Positions 1 to 5,860 of a DNA stretch of 6,815 nucleotides are shown piece after piece. The notes beneath the pieces were generated by a model that searched no databases, had not been told where the DNA came from, and was given only the letters and a program-made list of their open reading frames with translations. The stretch is from Humisphaera sp. (GTDB lineage: Bacteria > Planctomycetota > Phycisphaerae > Tepidisphaerales > Tepidisphaeraceae). Positions within the stretch are counted from its first letter, which is position 1; each line of letters opens with the position of its first letter. The translations under genes and the position numbers were made by a program. Where the stretch lies: contig JANXVV010000056.1 in NCBI GenBank assembly GCA_025351525.1, positions 1 through 6,815 of the forward strand, in the 5' to 3' direction.

Positions 1-72
1 TTAGTCGGGGTGGTCGTGGCGGTCGCATCGGCTGCCGCAGCCATCGCTGCCGCCATTGCCGGGGCGGGGTGA
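1..72 (+). pseudogene. 3' end of a second, inverted copy of the transglutaminase-like gene (partial at window edge)
   Basis: Reading from base 1 in frame gives 23 codons, LVGVVVAVASAAAAIAAAIA followed by GAG, then TGA at 70-72. This is identical at DNA level to the end of the minus-strand gene at 200-268. Only the hydrophobic tail is inside the window, so it cannot be told whether an intact convergent gene, a truncated copy or an assembly fold-back lies to the left. It is listed as a partial or broken copy because nothing more can be supported. Confidence 0.5.
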
Positions 73-141
73 TTTTTAACTGCGGACTGCGTTTGAATTT
101 TTTAGCGGCTGTGCCGAAGGCACGCGTTTTTTAATCCGAAG

Positions 142-161
142 AAAACGCGTGCCTTCGGCAC
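142..161 (-). terminator. Possible weak intrinsic terminator downstream of the transglutaminase-like gene
   Basis: Read on the minus strand about 40 bases past the stop codon, the sequence forms GTGCC-GAA-GGCAC (161-149), then GCG and TTTT (145-142). The stem is only 5 bp and the T-run short. By symmetry the plus strand has the same hairpin at 111-123 followed by six T (127-132), so the block could stop transcription from both sides. If the whole palindrome is real, the transcript could instead fold into a much longer hairpin. Confidence 0.3.
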
Positions 162-199
162 AGCCGCTAAAAAATTCAAACGCAGTCCGCAGTTAAAAA

Positions 200-2467
200 T
201 CACCCCGCCCCGGCAATGGCGGCAGCGATGGCTGCGGCAGCCGATGCGACCGCCACGACCACCCCGACTAAAACACTTTGCCGCACCATGCCGACACCGG
301 GAATGCTCACCTCTTTCACAACGGTCCCGTACTCATTTCCCCCGGAACCCTTTCGCCTTCCCATCCCCTTGCCGGTGGCCGGATCAACTCGATTGCCGGC
401 GCCGCCGTTCCCCGACCCTCCGCCCGTCCGTCCTCCGTCATTGCGGACGGCCATGTTGAGATCCCGACCCCAGACCGCGCGGGTATCGCCCGTCGCGGCG
501 GAGATGGCCCACCAACCGATGTCATCCCCTTTGTAATCGCGGGGGACCACCACCGTATCGCCCTCGGCCAAGGCAACCGTGAGCCTTGCCGACGCGTCCC
601 CGGGCAATTGAAGTTCTTGTCGGTTTACAACGGGATCGGCGGGGCGGATCGCGACGGCGGCGCTATCGGTGAATCCCGCGCTGGTGGACATCACCAGGCT
701 TTTCTCCGCATCGCCCATCGACGACATTTGCGCGGTGGTCTCGTGTTCCAGCGCGCCTTCGAGCACACCGAACCAGATCTTCCGCCGGGCCACCGCCATC
801 GCGCCTTCCGGATGTTTGGCGACGCCGCGAATCTTGTCGCGCCGCAGGTCGATCACCGAGTCGACATCCATCTTGTCCGGCTTGCCGTGCGTCGGTCGGG
901 CATTCGCGCCAAACAAAAGAATGCGGGGGGAATCGGAGTAGAAACGCACATTCGGATCATCGTTCAGCGCGGGCAAAAATGCATGATCGCCCCACAGGAC
1001 GCAGGCGAAATTTTGCAGAGCCAGCGGCCAGACATCGCCGCCAAAATCGGACGGGGGTTGATCTGCGGGCTTGGCGTACGCGTTGATCAGAAGCTGTAGA
1101 CCGGCGGCATATGCGGCGAGGTCGTGACGGCCCGCACTGAACCAGATGTTGTGGATCGTCTGCACATCGACCAATCCCGTGTCATCTCGCGCCAAGGGCC
1201 GCAGGCCTTTGGAATCCAGCGGTTTGGTCGCACGCCACGCCGCCCCGCCCCGATCGCTCAACACCCGCCGCGTGACCTCGGTGCGGCCATCGGGAAACAT
1301 GAGCGTGAGCTCCAGAAACTCCGCCACGAACTGTGTCGCATTTTCAACTTTCGCTTCACCGCCCCCCAGGGCATCCAAGGCATCTCCCACCGCGCTCCCC
1401 CTGCCTCCCCGCGCACTGCCTGCGCCCGGCTCATCAAACGCGATCGGTTTACCGAAGGTGAACACGCCATCGATCCAAAGCGCGGGGCTGACATCTCCTT
1501 TGCCCCCGGCGACCGCCTGCCCCAAAGCCTTGAATGAACTCTGCGGCGCGTGGACCAGAAACACCTGAAGATCCAAAAGTGAATCGACCGGGCGAGTCAC
1601 CTCCAGCATGGTCGCCTGCCGAAGCGAGCCACCGTCAAGCGTCTCGGCCACCACCCGGATCGTCACCCGCTGATGGGACGACTCGGGCAGATGATCCACA
1701 AAGTCATCAACTTCGCAGTAATGCCTTCCCGGGACGGCATCCGAAAAAGCCGAATCGAGGTCGACCCAGGCCTCGCCCACCTTGGCCTGTAGCCAGGTGT
1801 GAGGATTCATCTCCGCCAGGATTCCGGGATGGGTGGGGTTGGTGGCTAAGGGGAATTTGGCACCGAGCGATGCCGTGAGGATGGCATAGTCGCGTGTCGC
1901 CCGTGCGCGCACTCGGTCGATGAAATCAAGCCCCAGGGGAAAAGGAGTCGCCGCACTTTTTTTAGCCTCCGGTGTCACCGGGGCAGTCGGTTCAAACATT
2001 CGGTTGAACAGTATTTCCGCGTTTGCCTCTGAAAGGCGCCCTCGCGCGAAGCGCGTGGCGATCCCTTTGGTTTTAAGCAGTTCCGCCAACAACATCGCGC
2101 GATCCGGCGCATTGGCGGCCCGCGTAAGATAGGCCCCTCGCGCGCCGCGCAGCACGCCGGGATAGGTCTCGTATCGAATGTGGTCTCGAACGTACTCAAA
2201 CGCCGGATCGACCCCCGCCCCCAACTGTTTGGCCCGCTCCACCGGATCGAATTCGATGGCCGGGAAACGGTGAATCATTTCCTGGACCGGATTCGATTTA
2301 CCCTGATCGTCGGCGGGACCCGCCGCCGGCAATGCGAGCTTCGCATTCGATTTGCCCTGCAATGCAGTGTCCGCAGGAATTTCAAAAGTAGGCATCGGAC
2401 CACCGGCATGAAGAAGGCCGGGAACAAGCAGCAGGCTCAACACGATTCGAGCGATTGGGATTCGCAT
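200..2467 (-). CDS. Secreted transglutaminase-like protein lacking the usual catalytic Cys, with hydrophobic C-terminal tail
   Basis: 755 aa. The start at 2465-2467 is chosen because it opens a clear signal peptide (MRIPIARIVLSLLLVPGLLHA, likely cut after residue 21), is preceded by AGAGGA at good spacing, and lies behind a plausible promoter. The open frame runs upstream to 3055 but that part overlaps the divergent gene. Residues about 85-240 look like a transglutaminase/cysteine-protease core. RGARGAYLTRAANAPDRAML (108-126) with LLAELLKTKGIATRFARG aligns with the active-site helix, but the Cys position of the usual G-N-C-x-D motif is Ala120. The His (PHTW, His223) and Asp (VDLDS, Asp238) partners are present. 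Some bacterial subfamilies naturally lack this Cys, so it may bind rather than cleave or crosslink. Residues about 250-690 are unrecognised. A Gly-rich linker (about 680-720) leads to a 25-residue Val/Ala-rich tail that could span or insert in a membrane. The last 23 codons are duplicated in inverted form to the left. Substrate unknown. Confidence 0.85.
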   Translation of the reverse strand: MRIPIARIVLSLLLVPGLLHAGGPMPTFEIPADTALQGKSNAKLALPAAGPADDQGKSNPVQEMIHRFPAIEFDPVERAKQLGAGVDPAFEYVRDHIRYETYPGVLRGARGAYLTRAANAPDRAMLLAELLKTKGIATRFARGRLSEANAEILFNRMFEPTAPVTPEAKKSAATPFPLGLDFIDRVRARATRDYAILTASLGAKFPLATNPTHPGILAEMNPHTWLQAKVGEAWVDLDSAFSDAVPGRHYCEVDDFVDHLPESSHQRVTIRVVAETLDGGSLRQATMLEVTRPVDSLLDLQVFLVHAPQSSFKALGQAVAGGKGDVSPALWIDGVFTFGKPIAFDEPGAGSARGGRGSAVGDALDALGGGEAKVENATQFVAEFLELTLMFPDGRTEVTRRVLSDRGGAAWRATKPLDSKGLRPLARDDTGLVDVQTIHNIWFSAGRHDLAAYAAGLQLLINAYAKPADQPPSDFGGDVWPLALQNFACVLWGDHAFLPALNDDPNVRFYSDSPRILLFGANARPTHGKPDKMDVDSVIDLRRDKIRGVAKHPEGAMAVARRKIWFGVLEGALEHETTAQMSSMGDAEKSLVMSTSAGFTDSAAVAIRPADPVVNRQELQLPGDASARLTVALAEGDTVVVPRDYKGDDIGWWAISAATGDTRAVWGRDLNMAVRNDGGRTGGGSGNGGAGNRVDPATGKGMGRRKGSGGNEYGTVVKEVSIPGVGMVRQSVLVGVVVAVASAAAAIAAAIAGAG

Positions 2468-2473
2468 GGGCAG

Positions 2474-2479
2474 TCCTCT
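2474..2479 (-). promoter_or_regulatory. Shine-Dalgarno site of the transglutaminase-like gene
   Basis: On the minus strand AGAGGA lies 6 bases before the ATG at 2467-2465. It supports that internal start rather than the far upstream start of the open frame. Confidence 0.7.
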
Positions 2480-2524
2480 GTGTTTTAGGAAGACGGGATG
2501 CAGACCGATCGATGCGGCGCGTGC

Positions 2525-2553
2525 ATTGTCAGGAGTGCCTGCCACCGAGTCAA
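2525..2553 (-). promoter_or_regulatory. Sigma70-like promoter of the transglutaminase-like gene
   Basis: On the minus strand TTGACT (2553-2548, five of six consensus bases) is followed after exactly 17 bases by GACAAT (2530-2525, four of six). Transcription would begin near 2518, giving a leader of about 50 bases that contains the AGAGGA ribosome site. It lies between the gene and the structured repeat element, so that element is not transcribed from it. Confidence 0.5.
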
Positions 2554-2585
2554 ATGATGCATCCGCCTTCACCGCATTGTCGTAG

Positions 2586-2731
2586 CATGGGCATCCTGCC
2601 CATGGCCGTGGTATTTCACGGCGTTGACGGGTACTCCGGTCAATCAAGTAAGAGCGCTGCGCTTTAGCTTGCGTCGACCGGAGTACCGATCGACATCGCG
2701 GGGTACCGCGAACATGGGCTGGAAGCCCATG
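2586..2731. repeat. Compact intergenic element of five abutting stem-loops
   Basis: Five hairpins fill the stretch almost without gaps. Hairpin 1 is CATGGGCA/TGCCCATG (2586-2604, 3-base loop). Hairpin 2 is GCCGTG/CACGGC (2605-2622). Hairpin 3 is long: 2623-2627 with 2690-2694, a 2x2 internal loop, then 12 perfect bp (2630-2641 with 2676-2687), with a small AGCGC/GCGCT hairpin (2653-2663) in its loop. Hairpin 4 is TCGCGG/CCGCGA (2696-2711). Hairpin 5 is CATGGGCT/AGCCCATG (2713-2731). Hairpins 1 and 5 differ by a compensated base pair (A-T against T-A). It sits between divergent genes and codes for nothing evident. It resembles non-autonomous palindromic repeats common in planctomycete-like genomes, though a structured RNA is not excluded. 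Confidence 0.8.
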
Positions 2732-2807
2732 CCACGAAAATGCAGTGGTCGCGGGCTCCCGATCGTAGTATGGTCTAGTTCCCAGTCCCTCAAAAAAAGT
2801 AGTCTCT

Positions 2808-5072
2808 ATGCGACATTCACTCGCGCGTCCGCCAATTCGAACCTCAACCATTCGTTGGCTGATATGCTTCCTGATAGGGTTTCCCTGTCTTGCCATCGCC
2901 GAGGATTCATCGCCGCCGAAAGCCGACGGTACGACTTCACCCACCACCCGTCCGACCACCCGCTTCGTGGGTCCGCGCATCGCGGCCAGGCAGCCCCACC
3001 AACCGCGCGGGCTGCAGGGCGTCGGTCTGACCGATCGCGAAGTCGCCACCGCCATCGATCGCGGCGCGGACTCCCTCTGGAAGCAAATCCAAATCGAACT
3101 AAAAAGCGGACCCGGTAAAAAGTTCGGCGATCGCGGTGGATACGATCTGCTCTACGCGCTGGCACTCGTCAAAGCAGGCGCGCACCATCGCATCCCCGAA
3201 TTCGATGTGCAGCTTCGGGCGTGTCTCGCTTCAGTGAAGCCGGAGCAATTGGGAACCTACCCGTGCAGCGTGCTGTGCATGTTGATCGATGTCTACGGCG
3301 ACCCGGCGTTTCTGCCCAAGCTACGGCTGGCCGCCCGGTATTTGCTCGAAGGGCAGGGAAGCCGTGGATCGTGGGACTACATTCCCAAAGTAGCCGAACA
3401 CGCACTGCAGGACCCTAACTCGATGAAGGCGGTGCAGGTCTGGGGCGGCATCCCATTCGAGGGAACCGACCGGGAACGATGGCGGCGAGTCACCGTCGCC
3501 GGGGAGGATCGCAACGGAGACAACTCACTCACTCAATACGCCATACTCGGTTTGCACGCGGCATCGCGGAATGGGGTCGAGGTTCCGGTCGAAACCTGGA
3601 AACGCGTCTACGACCTCTATCGCACCCGACAGGCGGAGGATGGCGCGTGGAGCTACGTCGAACCGACCGCATTGGGCTCCGGTGCGATGACCTGCGCGGG
3701 GATCTACGCCGTCGCGTTGTCGAAATATCACACCGGTGACAAAGACGCCGCTCAGGATGAGTCCATCGAACGCGCGCTCGGCTGGTTGGCGAAAAACTTC
3801 ACCGCGACCGACAATCCCAACGCCAAAGGATATTGGGTCTACTACTACCTCTATTCCCTGGAGCGAGCCGCACGAACGCTCGGCACGGAATTCATCGGCG
3901 AATACGAATGGTATCCGCTGGGGGCCAAATTCCTGCTGTCGCAACAGCAGCAGGATGGGTCCTGGCCCCGCCCTTTCATGGAAGGCCCGCCGGAAGCGGC
4001 GACGAGCTTCGCGATTTTGTTCCTCAGTCGCGGAACGGTGACGATGGGCGAGGCTCGCCCGCGCGGGGGCAGGGGCACGCTGAAGACCGCTCTCATCGAA
4101 CCTCCCTCGCCGCGAGTCTACCTGATCCTCGATTGTTCCGGGTCTATGTTGGAGGAGATGGGTCCGAAGACCAAGTTCGATGCCGCCCGCGACGCCGTCA
4201 CCGCGATCGTGCAAGACCTGCCGGCGAAAACGCAGATCGCCCTTCGAGCCTACGGTCATCGCAAAAGATCGGTGGAACCCGGGGCGAATGAGGATACGGA
4301 ATTGCTGGTGCCCATGGCGGAAGTGCGGCCCGATGCGTTGGCCGCCGTGCTTGGCCGGTTGAGGGCGCGGGGACTCACCCCCATGGCTCGGAGCCTTCGG
4401 GAAGCCGCGAAAGATCTGGCCAACGTAGGCTCGGGAGAGATTGCGGTCATCCTTCTCACGGACGGAGGCGAGGATACTTTTCCGCGTCAGGATCCGGTGG
4501 CCGCAACGACGGAATTGGCCAAGGCGAAAAATATCACCCTCCAAATAGTCGGCTTCGACATCGGGCGGGAGGACTGGGGCCAACAACTGAAAGCCATGGC
4601 CGCCGCCGGGCGGGGCCGCTACTGGCCCGCGACCGACCCGGGTGACCTGCGTCGGGAAATGAAGGCCGCCGTCTTGCGCACCCCCGGTGTTTTTACGATC
4701 ACCGACACCGCCGGCCATGCGGTCGCCAACGGCACCTTCGGTCAAAGCCTCCCGCTCCCCGAAGGCTCCTACCATTTCGCCACCTCCTTCGGCGGCAAAG
4801 CTTTCAAAGAGCCGTTCTGGATCAACACCGAATCCACGACGGCGGTGCTGTTCGATGCCGATAAAATCGACTTCACACCCCCTTCCGGCGCAGCGCCGTT
4901 GAAGGCGACGACGCAGCCATCGACAATCCCCTTCGCTACCGGAGGGCCCGGAATCTCAACCGCTCCTTCAACGCATCCTGCGGCCGCAAAAATGCGATTC
5001 TGCGCGCACTGTGGGAAACCCCTCCAACCGGCCGTCAAGTTCTGCACGGAATGCGGGGCGAAGGTGGAATGA
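2808..5072 (+). CDS. Exported helical-toroid (squalene cyclase-like), vWA and zinc-ribbon fusion protein
   Basis: 754 aa. An Arg-rich N-terminus and hydrophobic segment (residues 17-31, likely cut after AIA) indicate secretion. A Thr/Pro-rich linker follows (about 35-70). Residues about 75-410 resemble prenyltransferase/squalene-cyclase toroid repeats: DGAWSYVEP (278-286) with a following helix, and QQDGSWPRPF (381-390) followed by AATSFAILFLSRG. I see no cyclase acid motif, so a binding role is likelier. Residues about 435-620 are a von Willebrand factor A domain with an apparently complete metal site: DCSGS (Asp442, Ser444, Ser446), Thr524 in GLTPMA, and Asp552 in LLTDGGED. A beta-rich stretch and a Ser/Thr/Pro linker lead to a zinc ribbon, FCAHCG and FCTECG (Cys732, 735, 746, 749), which is unusual for an exported protein. 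The ATG is the first in frame and fits the signal peptide, but no good Shine-Dalgarno precedes it; a weak TAGTAT box lies at 2766-2771. Divergent to the transglutaminase-like gene. Ligand unknown. Confidence 0.88.
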   Translation: MRHSLARPPIRTSTIRWLICFLIGFPCLAIAEDSSPPKADGTTSPTTRPTTRFVGPRIAARQPHQPRGLQGVGLTDREVATAIDRGADSLWKQIQIELKSGPGKKFGDRGGYDLLYALALVKAGAHHRIPEFDVQLRACLASVKPEQLGTYPCSVLCMLIDVYGDPAFLPKLRLAARYLLEGQGSRGSWDYIPKVAEHALQDPNSMKAVQVWGGIPFEGTDRERWRRVTVAGEDRNGDNSLTQYAILGLHAASRNGVEVPVETWKRVYDLYRTRQAEDGAWSYVEPTALGSGAMTCAGIYAVALSKYHTGDKDAAQDESIERALGWLAKNFTATDNPNAKGYWVYYYLYSLERAARTLGTEFIGEYEWYPLGAKFLLSQQQQDGSWPRPFMEGPPEAATSFAILFLSRGTVTMGEARPRGGRGTLKTALIEPPSPRVYLILDCSGSMLEEMGPKTKFDAARDAVTAIVQDLPAKTQIALRAYGHRKRSVEPGANEDTELLVPMAEVRPDALAAVLGRLRARGLTPMARSLREAAKDLANVGSGEIAVILLTDGGEDTFPRQDPVAATTELAKAKNITLQIVGFDIGREDWGQQLKAMAAAGRGRYWPATDPGDLRREMKAAVLRTPGVFTITDTAGHAVANGTFGQSLPLPEGSYHFATSFGGKAFKEPFWINTESTTAVLFDADKIDFTPPSGAAPLKATTQPSTIPFATGGPGISTAPSTHPAAAKMRFCAHCGKPLQPAVKFCTECGAKVE

Positions 5073-5114
5073 GACGCAATGGTCGATAGCGGCTCATCTT
5101 TCAGTGAGGAATCG

Positions 5115-5148
5115 TTGGTCGGCATTGATTCGCGAGATAGAATCAGGA
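5115..5148 (+). promoter_or_regulatory. Possible promoter and ribosome site of the DUF4160-DUF2442 pair
   Basis: TTGGTC (5115-5120) and TAGAAT (5138-5143) are separated by 17 bases, and AGGA (5145-5148) lies 10 bases before the ATG at 5159. The -35 box is poor. If initiation is about 7 bases past the -10 box, AGGA would be at the extreme 5' end of the mRNA, so either the promoter or the ribosome site may be misassigned. No clear terminator separates the pair from the vWA gene (stop 5072), so read-through is possible. Confidence 0.3.
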
Positions 5149-5158
5149 CGATTGAACC

Positions 5159-5419
5159 ATGCCCGAGATTAGCCGCTTTTTCGGAATCGTGATCCGCATG
5201 TATTACAACGATCATCAACCTCCGCATTTTCACGCTTGTTACGGCGAAGCGGACGTTGCGATGCGGATCAATCCAGTGGGATTGTTGCACGGCAACCTGT
5301 CGCCCCGCTCGATGTCGCTGGTCTTCGAGTGGGCCTTGCTCCATGAAAGGGATCTGATCAAAAGCTGGCGACTGGCGCGCGCCGGCGAAGCATTGAACAG
5401 GATCGAGGGATTGCAATGA
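5159..5419 (+). CDS. DUF4160 family protein, first gene of a putative toxin-antitoxin-like pair
   Basis: 86 aa, the usual family size. The N-terminus MPEISRFFGIVIRMYYNDHQ continuing PPHFHA is the family signature: a small beta-sheet start followed by a conserved Asn-Asp-His and a Pro-Pro-His-Phe-His cluster (residues 17-25) that could bind metal or nucleic acid. The later G-x-L-x-P stretch (45-49) and the helix with FEWALLHERDLIKSW (56-70) also fit. There is no signal peptide, so it is cytoplasmic. Its stop overlaps the start of the DUF2442 gene by four bases (ATGA), implying translational coupling. DUF4160 and DUF2442 are often neighbours and have been regarded as a putative toxin-antitoxin module; I know of no settled mechanism, so toxin or antitoxin role is not assigned. 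Confidence 0.85.
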   Translation: MPEISRFFGIVIRMYYNDHQPPHFHACYGEADVAMRINPVGLLHGNLSPRSMSLVFEWALLHERDLIKSWRLARAGEALNRIEGLQ

Positions 5420-5697
5420 ATGAAGCAGCGACACGCATCACCGGCGTCCGGGTAGTTGGCCCCTACGCCGTCGATATCACTTTTAGTGACGGCACACACG
5501 GCGAAATTGATCTCAGAGCCTGGATCGTCGGCCAAGGCCCGGTTTTCAAGCCTCTGGAAGATCCCGCGTTCTTCGCACAGGTTCGATTGAGCGAGACCGG
5601 CGGAACGATCGAATGGCCCAACGGCGTCGATTTCTGTCCGGACGTTCTCCACCAGGCGGTCAAGGGCGTAACGACCGCATGTCCCCACCCAATCTAA
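5416..5697 (+). CDS. DUF2442 family protein, partner of DUF4160
   Basis: 93 aa. Family features are visible in order: ITFSDGTHGEIDL (residues 21-33, strand-turn with the conserved Phe-Ser-Asp-Gly), FKPLEDPAFF (44-53), and the C-terminal IEWPNGVDFCPDVLH (65-79), matching the typical Trp-Pro-Asn-Gly-x-Asp signature. It is small, soluble and without a signal peptide. The ATG at 5416 overlaps the upstream stop, so it is probably made from the same mRNA by translational coupling. It is likely the partner protein of the DUF4160 product. Known DUF2442 proteins are small alpha/beta folds suggested to bind nucleic acid; which partner acts on DNA here cannot be told. The tail after residue 80 (AVKGVTTACPHPI) is less conserved. 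Confidence 0.85.
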   Translation: MNEAATRITGVRVVGPYAVDITFSDGTHGEIDLRAWIVGQGPVFKPLEDPAFFAQVRLSETGGTIEWPNGVDFCPDVLHQAVKGVTTACPHPI

Positions 5698-5715
5698 TGA
5701 GCCTGTAAATCATGT

Positions 5716-5790
5716 GCTTTCGCGGCCTCGATAGGCTGGAATGTCAAAAAATTGAACGACCTCGTCAACGGGAAACGCGGTGTGACTGCG
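5716..5790 (+). pseudogene. Remnant of a second higA antitoxin gene (25 codons)
   Basis: These 75 bases match 6249-6323 inside the downstream antitoxin gene at 67 positions without gaps. They keep the reading frame, corresponding to HigA residues 27-51 around the DNA-binding helix. Six codons differ: four are synonymous (Ala30, Leu39, Thr50, Ala51) and two change the residue (Lys31 to Ser, Ser48 to Gly). There is no start codon: the frame is closed upstream by TGA at 5698-5700. Homology stops sharply at both ends, so this is a broken paralogue, not an alternative gene. The synonymous bias suggests the two copies diverged under selection before this one was truncated. Confidence 0.85.
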
Positions 5791-5794
5791 CATG

Positions 5795-5807
5795 ATCGAA
5801 TTTCGAT
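5795..5807. promoter_or_regulatory. Candidate operator palindrome upstream of higBA
   Basis: ATCGAATTTCGAT is a 13-base palindrome with 6-bp arms around a central T, lying 36 bases before the -10 box of the toxin gene. HigA-type antitoxins commonly repress their own operon through short palindromes, so this is a plausible site. A single copy and its position upstream of, not over, the promoter make the call weak. Confidence 0.3.
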
Positions 5808-5840
5808 GTCGAAAGAAGTAATTGCAGCCACGCGGTCTAA

Positions 5841-5849
5841 TGCTATGAT
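5841..5849 (+). promoter_or_regulatory. Extended -10 promoter of the higBA operon
   Basis: TGCTATGAT combines the TGN extension with a TATGAT -10 box (5844-5849, five of six consensus bases). The -35 area (TTGCAG, 5822-5827) is poor, as is usual for extended -10 promoters. Initiation would fall at about 5856-5861, almost on the toxin ATG at 5861, so the mRNA would be leaderless or nearly so. Confidence 0.5.
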
Positions 5850-5860
5850 TGCACGCACGC

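Larger units (their letters stand above)
1..271. repeat. Perfect long inverted repeat (palindrome) at the left edge
   Basis: Base i is complementary to base 272-i from position 1/271 inward to about 130/142, leaving an 11-base central spacer (131-141). I found no mismatch in the arms. The left arm is cut by the window edge, so the true arm may be longer. Each arm carries the last 23 codons and stop of the transglutaminase-like gene plus 58 bases of its downstream DNA. The inner part of each arm contains a smaller hairpin, GTGCC-loop-GGCAC (111-123 and 149-161). It could be a real inverted duplication of the gene end, two identical convergent genes, or a fold-back assembly artefact at a contig end. 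Perfect identity through coding DNA makes recent duplication or artefact more likely than an ancient repeat family. Confidence 0.95.

Noticed and set aside
278..1099. 273-residue open frame on the plus strand
   Set aside because: It lies entirely opposite the transglutaminase-like gene; composition is Arg/Pro/His-rich as expected of an antisense shadow in GC-rich DNA.
2580..2740. CRISPR array
   Set aside because: The repeats are inverted and differ from each other; there are no regularly spaced direct repeats.
2808..2876. Lipoprotein signal in the vWA protein
   Set aside because: The Cys at residue 27 is in GFPC, which does not fit the lipobox; AIA before Glu32 is a better ordinary cleavage site.
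2468..3055. N-terminal extension of the transglutaminase-like frame by 196 residues on the minus strand
   Set aside because: It overlaps the start of the divergent vWA gene, carries no recognisable domain, and the internal ATG at 2467 has a signal peptide, ribosome site and promoter.
3525..4775. 416-residue open frame on the minus strand
   Set aside because: It is antisense to the vWA gene, has no family resemblance and no start signals; the plus-strand frame has clear domains.
4769..5434. 221-residue open frame on the minus strand
   Set aside because: It runs antisense through the end of the vWA gene and the whole DUF4160 gene, both of which are well supported.
5849..5860. TTG start adding four residues to HigB
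   Set aside because: It overlaps the last base of the -10 box and family members begin at the following ATG with M-I-x-S-F.
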